64,000 bases of DNA. Origin: Zygnema cylindricum (Eukaryota > Streptophyta > Zygnematophyceae > Zygnematales > Zygnemataceae). Below the pieces are notes generated by a model. It was not told the DNA's origin and did not search any database. It saw only the letters and a list, made by a program, of their open reading frames with translations. The first letter of the stretch is position 1, and each line of letters starts with the position of its first letter. Location: the NCBI GenBank assembly GCA_037447655.1, contig JBBHKE010003374.1, positions 62,001 to 126,000 of the forward strand. The letters are read 5' to 3'. The translations under genes were made by a program, and so were the position numbers. This document shows positions 24,801 to 35,803 of this stretch, in pieces.

Positions 24801-27800
24801 TGTTTTGTCCAGAAAAGCTAAGATAAGAACACATATTTTATACGGTTCCAATGTTTATGTTTATGTTTATTGATTTTATGTTATTTTAGGAGTAAGCCAT
24901 ACAAAGTGGGCAATAGAATACGAACATCCGGCTGCCCAAGCATTTGCTTTGAACCATCCTGATGCTGAGGTCTTCTGCGACAATTGTAACGTTATCCTTC
25001 GGTGAGAGTCTTCGACCATTTTGATTCCTGTTTTATCTTCAGAGTTCTTTGAATTTTTGCCTTTTATACCCTTTCAGTCTCTTTGAATTCCTTGGACTCT
25101 TGTTTCAATTTCAAAATGTGTTACGATAAAGCTGAGTTTTTTGTCAGAATTGTGATGCTGTCCTTCGGTGTGTAACCCTTTTGACTCCTGTTGATCCTCC
25201 AAATCTTCTACGTGCTGATTCGAGTTTGTCTCTAAAAAAATGCACCAAAGTTTAATGAAGCTTCTCCTAAAATTTGGTCTTTTGTTTTTTTTTTTTGTTT
25301 TTTTTGTTTTGGTTTTCGTGTTTCGAGTTTTAAATTTTGCGGTTTCGCAGTTTTGCATTTTTGCTGTTGCGTTTTTGCATTTTTGATTTTTGTGTTTTTC
25401 AATTTTGAATTTGCAGATGCATAATGGAGAAAGGAGGAGATCCCGAGGATTGCGAGTCAACAGAGGAAGCAGCAAAACAAGCTTCAGATTTATCAGAGGA
25501 GAAGAAGCTTTAAATTGCCGATCCGAACCTTTCTCCCTTCTTCCTTGTCCCTATATTCTCTTCCCTCCCCATCCCAGAGAATATAAATGATATTTTTTAG
25601 GCGCAGATACTTTTCTGTGGGAAAATCCTCGTCTTTCACTTTTACCCAATGGCTCTTTGCTGCAGTTTCTTCAGTTCCATTCAAATCAAGAATCGATTTT
25701 ATCGGCACTTTAAAATTATCCTGATTTATACCTTTCTTGGTTTGGCTCTCTTTATTTTTTTACTTTTTACACAGGGTTTTTCTGGCATGAACCGTTTTAA
25801 TAATAGTGCATGGAGTAAAGTTCAATGTGAAATGATTCTTGCTTTCCTCTCCTATGCGGATTACTTTCGTCCACGCTATTTCTTGCTTGAGAATGTGCGG
25901 AATTTTGTTTCTTTCAACAAGGGTCAAACTTTCCGTCTCACTCTCTCATCTTTGTTAGCCATGGGCTACCAGGTGAGCACTTTGCCAACCTTTCTTTTCG
26001 CTCCTTCCTTTCTTTCTTCTCATCCTCTCTCCTACGTTTTTTATTTTTTTCGCTTTTCTTGTGTTTCTTGCATTCTCTTCCTTGCTTGAACATGAAAACG
26101 TTTGTGAATCTGGAAGCTCTGTGATATTTTACTTCATCAAATGGATAGTAAGAATTGTGTTTTGTGAGCTTGATTTATAGCTTTGATTAAGACGATTCAC
26201 AAAACAGGGAGAGGTCATGCAATCCAATCAACATAGTTCATCACCGTTCGTGGTTCCCACTATTGATGGAATAAGTCTGCTCGTTGTTTTTTGAGTCGAT
26301 TTAGATCAATTTTTAATCAAAGACTGCAGTCATTGACCATAGTGGTCAATTCGTCTGTCACATGAAAATAATTTTGAACCGGGTGGTCTGGTTTAATTGG
26401 TGTACAATTACAGTGAATGATGGTGATGACTTTCATCTCATTCTTTTTATGGTGTTAATTCCACACTATCAGGTGCGTTTTGGAGTTCTTCAAGCTGGAA
26501 ACTACGGTGTCGCGCAGTCACGAAAACGAGCTTTTATTTGGGCAGCAGCTCCAGGGGAGGTTCTTCCTGATTGGCCGACACCGCAACACATATTTGCAAG
26601 TTCACAAATAAGTATAAATTTGACTGAGGGACAGGTTTATTCAGCTGTACCAGATGCAGGAAAAGGAGCTCCTTTACGTTCCGTTACTGTGAGAGACTCC
26701 ATTGGGGATTTGCCACAAGTAGGAAATGGAGCCAACAAAGAAGAGATTGAGGTAAATTGTTGATTTTGTCTCATTTTTCTTTTATGTAGTTCATTTTTTT
26801 TTTGTTTGCAGTTCCCTTTTTTTTTCTTTGCTCTCTCTTTTGTATTATCAACTTATCCATGGAAATGTTTTTGTCTTTATGGGGAAATCTAGTCAATGTC
26901 ATTGTAACTTTCTCTTGTTTATGGTAGGATTGGATCCAATTTAATGAATTTTTCCACGAGTAAGGTGAATTACATGGATGAAAATGTAAGTGCACTTGTA
27001 ATATGGCTCATGTTGGACCCCTTTTGGCATGCCTAATACAGATTAGAGATTTAGAAAGAAAAAGATTTACTAAAAGAAAATGTAAATGTCAATGTAAAAT
27101 GTGTCTATTTTGCAGTACGTCGATGTGGCTCAATCATGGTTTCAGAAACAGATTCGAGGTGCGGAATCGGTTTTGAGGGATCATATTTCGAAAGAAATGA
27201 ATGAGCTGAATCTGGAGAGATGTAAAAGGGTTCCAAAGGAGACTCCTGGTGCCGATTGGCGAACTCTTCCCGAGATCATGGTAGGTATCTTTGAAAATGG
27301 TTGCTATTCAAATGTGTAATGTTTCCCTCATGGTGCTGTAGCGTGTGATTTACCCCATGTTTGTAGAATGTTGTTTCTTTTACTGTTCTTTATGGTTCTC
27401 CTATCTGAGATCGGAACTTCCACCCACGAGAATGATTATCCCTTGCTGCTATTTATCACATTTCTATTTAAGTTCTTTACATCGACGTTGGGAAACAAAT
27501 CAAAACCATCTGGATCATTTGAGATGTAAGAAGTAAGCCCCGCACCTATTACAAAAATTGTTGTTTTCTCACTACTCCATTTGGTTTCCATTTGACAGAT
27601 AAAACTAAGCGATGGACGCCAGGTGGCACTCATTCCTTGGTGTCTTCCAAATACGGCTGAGAGGCATAACCAATGGAAAGGCTTGTTTGGTCGATTGGAT
27701 TGGAGCGGAAATTTTCCGACATCTGTGACAGATCCTCAACCAATGGGAAAAGTCGGAATGTGCTTTCATCCGTGCCAGGATCGCATTATTACAGTACGAG

Positions 27801-28442
27801 AATGTGCCCGTTCCCAGGTAAAATAAAATCCCTTGAACAATGTTTATTGATAAACATTTTTACTCTCCCTTGTTAGGATTGAAAACTAAACAGAACCCGA
27901 AAGGATTTGTACCTAGGACCCAAGTCTTCCAGCCATAATATGTTACCCACTGCATCACTATTTTAGTCTCCCTGAACTAAGTTTATATTTGCTATCTTTT
28001 TCTATGCTGTTTTGAAGGGCTATTCATGCTTATTTGATGTCTTCTTTACCAAGATGATGCTAACAGTATTTAGTATATTGTACTCAATTGTTTTGCCAGT
28101 GTAACTTGTGGAGTTGTAGTTGTGTCTCACAGGAGTCTTGTACAATTTTTTAACATATTTTGTTTTGTTATTCATCCCTCATTTGGATTAGAGCGAAACG
28201 TGTATATCCTTCCCACTTTCCCGCCACTTTTTTTTTTGTTTGCGTCTTGGCATCTTCCTTTTAATTGTATGCTGCTCATCTGTTCTCGTGTTTGTTTCAT
28301 ACAGGGATTTCCCGATAGTTTCCGATTTTTTGGCTCTATTCAAGCGAAACATCGACAAATCGGAAATGCGGTTCCACCTCCATTGGCTCGAGCTCTTGGA
28401 AAAATGCTTAAAGCAGCTCTCTTATCCAAAGAAGCAGAATGA
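15872..28442 (+). CDS. MET1: Maintenance DNA (cytosine-5) methyltransferase MET1/DNMT1; motif IV exon not found
   Basis: Nuclear enzyme that copies CG methylation to new strands. Exons: 15872-16172, 16583-16749, 17994-18152, 18316-18569, 18655-18719, 18801-18994, 19105-19120, 19277-19350, 19852-20445, 20763-21583, 22139-22694, 23359-23523, 23835-24081, 24890-25001, 25417-25510, 25775-25972, 26473-26751, 27116-27280, 27599-27817, 28305-28442, about 1605 residues. Two replication-foci domains (about 100-300 and 390-560), two BAH domains (about 790-900 and 960-1120), a Lys/Gly-rich linker, then the catalytic part: motif [14 protein letters not shown], motif VI ENVR, motif VIII QSRKRAF, motif IX CARSQGFPDSF, motif [13 protein letters not shown]. 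The expected stretch ending in Pro-Pro-Cys-Gln before GFSGMNRF is absent, and exon 15 meets a TAA at 25511. Either a pseudogene/null allele or an assembly defect. Exons 2, 5, 7 and the 5' end of exon 9 have less certain limits (alternative acceptors at 16598 and 19819). Confidence 0.9.
16453..16530 (+). repeat. CT microsatellite in MET1 intron 1
   Basis: About 78 bp of CTCCCTCTCC-type sequence just upstream of the exon 2 acceptor. It may act as an extended pyrimidine tract. It is complementary in composition to the GA tract at 16751-16892 on the other side of exon 2. Confidence 0.8.
16751..16892 (+). repeat. GA microsatellite in MET1 intron 2
   Basis: About 140 bp of GGGAGAGGGA-type sequence starting at the exon 2 donor. 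A further GA tract lies at 17297-17370 in the same intron. Confidence 0.8.
25511..25774 (+). other. Interval where the MET1 motif IV coding segment should lie
   Basis: This 264-bp interval starts with the TAA that ends exon 15 and stops at the acceptor of the GFSGMNRF exon. Both sides are in the same frame. No frame gives a Gly-Gly-Pro-Pro-Cys-Gln match, and no good GT donor follows exon 15. If one T of the run 25509-25511 is skipped, the frame reads KLPIR, resembling the Leu-Pro-x-Pro-Gly that normally precedes motif IV. Confidence 0.7.
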
Positions 28443-28989
28443 GTACTAGATTAATATTTGCAATTGCAATTATTTGGAAATCCATTTATTTGAAAGAAAA
28501 AGTGAAGGTATTTTTAGATGGCTCTTTCTAAGTTGGTTTTAGATCTGCTAGGAGGGCCTATTTGTCTTGGCAATAGTGACACATGGTATTAGGGAGAAAT
28601 TGACGGATGTGTTTCTATGTACAAAATCATTTTTTATCATGGTCTTTAATTATATGTATTTCTCATTGCGTTGTCACGTTTTGTAACCTCTGTATGTGAA
28701 GTGGTTAGTTTTCTTTTGCACGTTCACCGTTTTCCTTTCGCACATGTATCTCAAAGTTTGTAAACTTCTCACTTGCAAACAATGATGGTATTCTTTTTCT
28801 AATCAATTTTAACCTGTTTGGCTTCCTGGTTAATAAAAAGACATAACAACTTTATGAATCTTGAGAATTTTAAACTCATGTGCCGCCTTCTGCCTCTGGA
28901 CTCCATAAAAAGGATGCAAAAATTAAAAACGTTGAAAGGTCTCCTCTCACACACTAATAGCCTATTATTAAATCTACAATATGGAATTC
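28443..28989. other. Convergent 3' region between MET1 and VMA22
   Basis: No gene. AATAAA at 28832-28837 is a possible polyadenylation signal for MET1. The two genes end 547 bp apart, so their 3' UTRs may overlap. Confidence 0.4.
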
Positions 28990-29814
28990 CTAAATGGAAT
29001 CTTCTGATTTCAGCTCCATATACCTAGCCATGGCAATTTTTAAATCTCTTTGAGCGTTGGCAATTTCTACTGCTAAACTGGTTGCTTCTTTAAAATTGCT
29101 CTGGGCCTTTTTTAAACCTGGAGATACGAGACCACCAAACCACCGAAGAGGATCATCCAAAGAAAGTAAAGCTTTTGACTTTTGTGAAGATGTTGAACTG
29201 ACAGCCGCACTCTCTTCTACTTCATCGACTGCTCGATCTTCGCCGTTGAAACCGCTTTGTCTCTCTTTCTCCTCGTTAACCTTTTCTCCAGTTTCCTCGG
29301 TTTTCCCAATTCCGCCGGTCATTCCCTTGTTTCGACGTCGCCGTAAACCTGCTCCCTCTCCCTCTCCTCCCCCCTCACCTCCCTCTCTCACTCCATCTCC
29401 CTCTCGTGGTTCACCACCGTTTCCACTAAAAATACTGTCATCTTTTTTCAACTCATTTTCAAAAACAGACGTGCTACCGGAATCTCTCAGCGTCATAAAC
29501 CAAAAACGGTTTTCTGATTGCCCATCTACCATATTTATACTCTTCCCATTCTCGAAAACGTCAACCAAAGTAATTGCATCCATTAGACGATCGTTCCATT
29601 GTAATCGAGAAACTCGGAGTTGTCCCATATTATAACGAGCACAAACTAAGTCGAAAAACCCATTTTGAAGAGTTTTCTGTAAATTTTCTTGAATTTTCAT
29701 TACTTGTTCTGCGGCATCTAAAGCTTCCAGAAAGGCATTTTCCAAATCTTGTTTCTTTTTTAAATCACTTGCATCAACTTGTTTTTCAAGTTTAATATTA
29801 TTTGGCGATTCCAT
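28990..29814 (-). CDS. VMA22: V-ATPase assembly factor, VMA22/CCDC115 homologue
   Basis: Intronless, 274 residues, ATG in context AAAATGG. In yeast and animals this protein works with Vma12 and Vma21 in the ER or Golgi to assemble the membrane Vo sector of the vacuolar proton pump. Recognition rests on the N-terminal coiled coil (about 8-50), the ARYNMGQLRVSRLQW segment (59-73), which matches ARYxMG in CCDC115, and the C-terminal DPLRWFGGLVSPGLKKAQ block (about 221-238) followed by a second helix, the most conserved part of the family. The middle (about 131-156) is a Gly/Glu run encoded by a GA repeat, an insertion relative to animal homologues. No membrane segment, as expected for a peripheral chaperone. 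It is convergent with MET1, with no evident functional tie. The assignment comes from memory of the CCDC115 C-terminus. Confidence 0.85.
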   Translation of the reverse strand: MESPNNIKLEKQVDASDLKKKQDLENAFLEALDAAEQVMKIQENLQKTLQNGFFDLVCARYNMGQLRVSRLQWNDRLMDAITLVDVFENGKSINMVDGQSENRFWFMTLRDSGSTSVFENELKKDDSIFSGNGGEPREGDGVREGGEGGGEGEGAGLRRRRNKGMTGGIGKTEETGEKVNEEKERQSGFNGEDRAVDEVEESAAVSSTSSQKSKALLSLDDPLRWFGGLVSPGLKKAQSNFKEATSLAVEIANAQRDLKIAMARYMELKSEDSI

Positions 29815-31204
29815 TTTGCATTCGATAGGCCAAAAAGAAATTTGCCTGCATCCTTTATATTAGGTCAGAAAAAGACAAAAGCAATATCTGACAAATGAGA
29901 AAGGTGAGGAAAAAAATCAGTACTTAAATAAAATTTAAATCGTCTGATTTTCGAAGAAAGACGGCAACCCGATAAAAGAACATTCAATTATTTATTTTTA
30001 CACTTGAATGTCGGAAGAATCGAATTTCTCAATTTCATAAGTCCATTTAGTTTTAATAGTAGCGGTCAAATTAACAAAAGATAACATAAAAAAAGAAGAA
30101 AAAAATGGTTACTGAGAGTAAACTGTGCTGTTTCTATCTACTATTATTGTCAATCATCGTTTATTTAAAAAATTCTAAAATTTGCAAAAAAAATAATGTA
30201 AATCGTAGGAATGATAAAATTTATTGGTAAATTTCAATTTATTCCGGTTTATTCCGGTTTTTTTTATCGTTTATATTTAATCGGGTTATTTTTTTTTTTT
30301 ATTATTTTTTTTAGCTGCTTTGTTTTCGAGAAAAGTATGGAGGACGGTGTATCGTAATCTAGATTTTGGATTTTTGTCCTTATTGAAAAAAACAAAGACA
30401 AAAATAGCAAAATGTAGAAAAATATCACCAAATTCCGGAGTTAAAACTATTAAAATTTTGAGAAAAACACATCCTACTGACAGGTTTTTATATTAAAGTA
30501 CATTTTATTTTTTTTGTTTTAAATAGAAAATTCTTCAAAAATAAAATACGAAAAGAATTTTAAAAAAAATGTTAATAGTTGATAAAAGCTAATACAGTCT
30601 CCTTATTTTTCGGTCACTGTTGTTAAAATATTTCTTGTTTTATTCAAAAACTTGAAAAAAAAAATAAAAAAAATCCGGATTAAATATAAACGATACAAAA
30701 AAAAGATTATTTTCTGCAATCAAAGGTAAAAAAAAGAAGAGAGAGGGGGGGGGGATGGAGGGAGAGGGATAGAACTCACCCACTTAAAAAATCGTTTTTC
30801 ACCTTTCACAAAAAAAAAAAAAAACAAAAAAAAAACTCCACAATTTTATTGATTTCCTTAGAAAAGCGTTAAAATGTTTACAAAAAAAAAACAAAAAAAA
30901 AATTGCAAAACCTGCCACTGTCAGAACAACTGAAAAACTCAAAACCCTAATAACAGCCTTCCAAAACCCTGAAACAAACCCTAAAAAAAAATCCAAAAAA
31001 ACGATCTTACAAACGTATTTGAAAAGAAAGCGGTTTCAGAATTTAGATCTGTGCAGAAAGTACAAATTTGGTTCCTTCATTTTTTGAACTTTTGAAGGGA
31101 GATACTTTTTGCCTCGTAGGATAACGTACGAAATCATTACGAAAAGTGGTGCAGAAACATTTTTGTAAAAAAAACATACGAAAATTACACCTTCTATCGC
31201 TATG
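29815..31204. other. AT-rich intergenic region upstream of VMA22
   Basis: Homopolymer-rich sequence with a short GA tract (about 30735-30772) and a cluster of AACCCT words near 30950-30985. No gene is seen. It should contain the VMA22 promoter at its left end. Confidence 0.45.
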
Positions 31205-31411
31205 ATGGTTAATGATTTTTACGCCACTCAAAAACATCTTTTCTCCGTACACACATGTCGGATTATGGATCGAACGGTTGAGATTGAAAGCCAAGATTCT
31301 CACCTTCCGATCCGCTGTCTCCATGTGAACATTGAACATGTGTGTACGGAGAAAAGATGTTTTACGTGGCTAATAAAATATCAACACTAATAGCGATCTA
31401 CGATGTAGTAC
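31205..31411. repeat. Short stem-loop repeat (family A-short) with perfect 26-bp inverted repeat
   Basis: 31233-31258 and 31336-31361 are perfect inverses (core CATCTTTTCTCCGTACACAC), separated by 77 bp. The right end reads CTAATAGCGATCTACGATG before TA, matching the A-family terminus. Other copies are at 53358-53575 and, decayed, 412-590. Confidence 0.7.
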
Positions 31412-32378
31412 AAAAACATTTTGCATTGCTGAAAATGGTCCACGTAGGTCAATTAAAAAAAAAAAAGTTTACGTAATTTATTATACTCCAAAACCGTGTA
31501 TTCGTTATTAGCGTCGATGTCTTTTACGAAACTTTGCATAATCTTTTTTTTCGTATACATTGGTTCACTTATTAAACGGACGGCCGCGATGGATAATTTA
31601 GGATCTCACCTTCCGATCGGCCGTCTCCAAGCCGAGATTGGACAGATGTGCACGGAGAAAAGCGATTAGACAGGCGAAAAAAGTTATAAAGGGATTTTGG
31701 ATATTCGTACTGTAATTAGATAGGTGTACGGAATTGTTATGTACCCGAAGCCACCGTCGAGCTCCAAGAGGCATCCGGAATGTCCTTTTTCAAGTTTCAA
31801 AGTTTTTGGAGGGAATTTCTGTGTGATTTCCCAGAAGCTGTTACACTTCTTCTTCTAACTTCAAATCTATCATAATGATTTGAAATTCTTTCAAATTTCT
31901 TATATTTTGCCCTTTGTAGATATTTGTAGAAATGCATTTGAAACCTGATTTGAAAACCGCCCTCATTAGCTGTATTTAATCAAAATTTTGGTACCATAAA
32001 CAAGTTGATTGCAGTGAAACGATTTTTATACATTGTGGAGATAAATGTACACCTTCAGATTTAAACATTGACCTCAATTTGGATTTTATTTAAGCAATTT
32101 ACTTTTTGGCATTGGTTTCCGCACGTGTAAACCATATTGTTACTGTTATAACCAAGTTAAGCTTTTTTCAAACTGTTTTTAAATTAGGATCCTTAATTTT
32201 TTAAACCCTAGATTTTCAATTTTGAATTTACTTACCGCCTCGTCCTAATGGTATACTATTATATCAGTGCATAGTAGTTCTCCTAAAAAACATTTATAAG
32301 CAAACTACTCAAGGTAATTGTTACCCTAAATTTTGTTTTCAACATTCCTTTATATCTTCCTTAGTTTTAGCAGTATAA
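31412..32378. other. Intergenic, upstream of WSS1A
   Basis: A weaker relative of the stem-loop repeat may lie at 31500-31680 (GGATCTCACCTTCCGATCGG, then GTGCACGGAGAAAAGCGAT). No gene is seen. Confidence 0.4.
32203..32210. promoter_or_regulatory. Telo-box-like motif upstream of WSS1A
   Basis: AAACCCTA lies about 260 bp upstream of the WSS1A ATG, mirroring the motif upstream of the peptidase gene. Inference from position only. Confidence 0.25.
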
Positions 32379-32460
32379 GGGAGAGAGGGAGAGAGAAGTG
32401 AGTGAGAGAGAGAGGGAGAGGGAGAGAGAGAGAGAGGGAGAGAGAGAGAGAGAGGGGGAG
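32379..32460 (+). repeat. GA microsatellite upstream of WSS1A
   Basis: About 80 bp of GAGAGAGGGAGA sequence ending 10 bp before the ATG, the same placement as the GA tract ahead of MET1. Confidence 0.8.
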
Positions 32461-32470
32461 ACCAGTCAAA

Positions 32471-35245
32471 ATGTCTGTAGCCTCGTTGCAAAACGGTTAC
32501 CTTGACAAAGTTTGGGAAATTAAAACCCTAGGAAAACATCGAGACGATGAAGCTCGCAAGCTGCTTGAGAGAGCGTCAAATGATGTGGTTCCAATTATGA
32601 GGAAAAGACGTTGGAGAGTTTTACTTTTATCCGAATTCAGGTAATTTGAAAGCTTTTCCTTTTCACTGCACGCTTTAATTTGTGTTTCTGCTGTTATTTT
32701 TCTCCTTTTGCCTCTGATTTGTGCTTGAAAGTTAGAGAATAAATGGAATTAGTTTGTTTTTGTACAGGATTTGGACTTGCTAGTTTTGAGTTTTTGTTGG
32801 AATTTATTTCAAATTATGCAGGACGCGTCAGTTCCTTTAAGTTTCTGTTCCTGTTTTGTTGTTCTATTAATTTATTTCTCAGTTTGGTTTCCCGTTCAAT
32901 TGTCTTCTTGTTTCAGTCCTGCCATACATTTTCAATTTTGGCTCTTTGCTGTAACTGCTTATCCTTTTGGGTTTACTGGTGGATTTTTTAATCAAACACA
33001 TACGCTCTAAGAGAGAGGGAGGGAGGAAGGGAGGGAGGGAGGGAGGGAGGGAGGGAGGGGGAGGGAGAGGGGGAGAGGGGGAGAGGGGGAGAGGGGGAGA
33101 GGGGGAGAGGGGGAGAGGGGGAGAGGGGGAGAGGGGGAGAGGGATGTAATGATCACTTGGTCTGCTAAGTGACCAAGTCCTTCTTTCTTCTTTAACCGGA
33201 ATGCTGATCCATTTTCCTTTTGTTTCGTTTCCTTTCAGTCCACAGAATCCTAGTCTCTTAGGATTGAATGTCGGAGGAGGTCAAGAAATTAAAATTCGTT
33301 TACGACGTCACAACAATGATAATTCTTTTTTTTCTTATGAGCATGTGCTGGGAACTATGTTGCATGAACTCACACACAATCAATGTGGACCACACGATGC
33401 ACGTTTCTACAAACTTCTGGACGAAATCACAAAGGTAGGCTCGACTTAATTTGTTTTGCGAGGTAGTATTTGTATGGAACAGTCAATAGATTTGGGAGGC
33501 AATTATGTCTTTGTTTTCCCAAACGGAATTCGGACCTGGTAGCCCATTTACCAGCTATAGTGTGGTGCTTGCAGTTTTATAATCTGTTAATTATGTTCAT
33601 AAATCGCTTCCGTATGTGAAGTTAATTCTGTACAAAACATCAATACGTGTTATGGTAACTCATTTGGAAGAATTTATATCAACAGGAGCAATGGCAACAC
33701 AATTGTCAAACATGTTCTTGATGTTTTAACTAACTGTAATATTTAGGAGGTTTCGTTAATTTTAATTCTGTCAAATGAGTAACGTGAGTTCTGGGAGCTT
33801 CTTTTTTTGCACTATGTTTCTGTTTACCAGGTTCGTATGTCTCTTAAGTAAAATGCGTTTTGTTTATGTTTTGGTTTTGTTACAGAATGTTTTTGTTTTT
33901 TGCTTTTTTTTTTTTTTTTCACCAGGAATGTGAAGACCTGCTTGCGGGAAGCTTCAGTTCTAGTGGACGTCGTTTGGGAGACTCCCATGGCCCTATATCT
34001 CAAAAAGGAAGGAGGGAGGCAGCAGCCGTGGCAGCCGAGAAGCGAGCGCAGATGAACAGGATCATGCCAAGTGGCGGCCGAAGATTGGGAGGAGACAAGG
34101 AGATTTCAAATGTACTGAGTCCCATACAAGCAGCAGCCATGGCTGCTGAAAGGCGGCTTAGAGACGACTTGTGGTGTGGGGGAGAGAGAGAGGCTACATC
34201 AGGATCTGGTGAAGGACAAAAGGCTGTGGAAAAGGAGAGGGAACAGGTGGGGTCTGTGGGACGTGTTTCTGGAAGGGGAGGAATGGAAGAGATAAGGAAG
34301 AATGGGAATACAAGTAGCGTGAGATATGTGGAGAGGGGAGTTGGGAGCGAGGGAGGGCATGAGAGGAGAGATAGCGGAGGAGAGTCAGTTCAGAGAATGT
34401 CGACTGGAAGTTCTTGGGTTTGCCAAGCGTGTACATTGGAGAATAAGGTGAGTTTTCAAAAGTTTTTGTCTTTTTTTTTGCATATGAAAAATGTTTCACA
34501 AAGCTAGTTGGGTGGAATGTTTTTGCGCCGTGTAATATCTGTAATTGGAATTGTGTAGTATTCCAGAAATTTTCAAATATTTTTTTTGTGTTTCCGTAAA
34601 AAAAAATTTAAGTTTGCTATATCTGTCCGTGCACAGCGCGTCATAGAGGAAATTGGGAAATAAAAACAATTGAAAAAATTAAATACATGTATGTGTTTCA
34701 ATTGTGATTAACATAACTAATATTACAAATGAGCTTCTGATTCATGCAGCAAATTCTAAATAGATTTGCAATATGTGGATGTTGTTAAGTCTATGAACTT
34801 TGTTAAGTTTATCAAAGACTTAAAAGTTTCAAGAGAGATAATATGAGCGAGCACTCCTTTGGCAACAAACTTCCAACATCGGCAACTTTTGTTCATTTTC
34901 CACTAGAAAAAGTCTTGACATAGCTATTTCCGTGATACATGTTTTCTTTTAATCTACATTAACAAAAAACCTATGGATATTTTGCTCATTAGTTCAAGGT
35001 ATTGTGAGGGTTTGCAGGCAACTTTTCTGGTTTGTGAAGTATGTGAAACAAAACGGCCCATTTTGGAACCTACAGTTAAGTCAAACGTTGACATTCAACC
35101 TAATCCTAAGAAGATTCGGCTGTGGAAATGTAAATTCTGTACTTTAGATAACAGTGAGGGTAATGACCGATGTATGGCATGTGAGCAATGGAGATTTTCT
35201 TTCGGAGCTTCGTCGAGCACACGGACACCTTATGTCGGCACATAG
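32471..35245 (+). CDS. WSS1A: WLM-domain metalloprotease with two RanBP2-type zinc fingers (WSS1A type)
   Basis: DNA-dependent protease that degrades proteins covalently trapped on DNA (Wss1/SPRTN class), expected in the nucleus. Four exons, 32471-32640, 33239-33434, 33926-34447 and 35018-35245, join in frame to 371 residues. The WLM domain spans about 10-130, with NPSLLGLNVGGG and the zinc site HELTHNQCGPH (His 99, Glu 100, His 103, His 109). A conserved helical segment follows (LSPIQAAAMAAERRLRDDLW, in exon 3). Two RanBP2-type fingers are seen: WVCQAC (286-291) with CEVC (302-305), split by the last intron, and WKCKFC (332-337) with CMAC (348-351). This order matches the plant WSS1A proteins and the length is near theirs. 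The ATG follows a GA tract in the 5' leader. Intron 1 holds a long GGGGAGA repeat. All splice sites are GT-AG. No defect is seen. Confidence 0.92.
33010..33144 (+). repeat. GGGA / GGGGAGA repeat in WSS1A intron 1
   Basis: About 135 bp of pure purine repeat: GGGA units, then about ten GGGGAGA units. It is able to form triplex or G-rich structures in principle. Confidence 0.85.
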
Positions 35246-35803
35246 AAGCTCGTGAAAAGTTGTAGTGTTGTGTTCTGATAATATAGCGTCTTTGTTAAAG
35301 CTTTTTGTGCAATTTTTGCACAATCTATCGTCCAAGTCTGTCATGTACGATTGTTCAAATGTAGATATAGAGTGTAGGTATCATTCTTGTTAGATTTTTG
35401 TATTTGACAGTTGTTGAGGAAATGTTGTCGGTTCTATGCGATAATCGTGCATATATAGTTTGAGTTTTGATTAACTCTCTATGTTGGATTCGTTAGTGTC
35501 AAGTTTGCCTAGGAATATCTCTCTTGGAACTGTTAGATGTGACCGTTAATACGGAGCCTTGTGGTACTCTTTCAGAATAATCCATTGAGATCTTGTTTAG
35601 TTTTTTATTTTTTAATGTTCTGAAATGAAAAGAACAATTGAAGGAAAAAAAAGAGGAAATTCTTGGCAAAGATGTAGGGTATGGTCGTCTATATCACAAC
35701 ATAAAATCTCCATGCAGCAATGATTTTGCAGTAGTTGGTGTGTATATACTTGCATACAAATGGAAAAGTCAAATCAGATATTGAGTGATGGATCCAAAAA
35801 AGG
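35246..35803. other. WSS1A 3' flank, no gene seen
   Basis: AT-rich. Presumably contains the 3' UTR of WSS1A. Confidence 0.4.

Noticed and set aside
25649-25774. Open frame continuous with the GFSGMNRF exon as the missing MET1 segment
   Set aside because: The residues it encodes are hydrophobic and unlike any methyltransferase sequence, and a clear pyrimidine tract and CAG acceptor precede GFSGM. It is intron.
29057-29635. 192-codon plus-strand frame
   Set aside because: Antisense shadow of VMA22; the minus strand carries the conserved protein.
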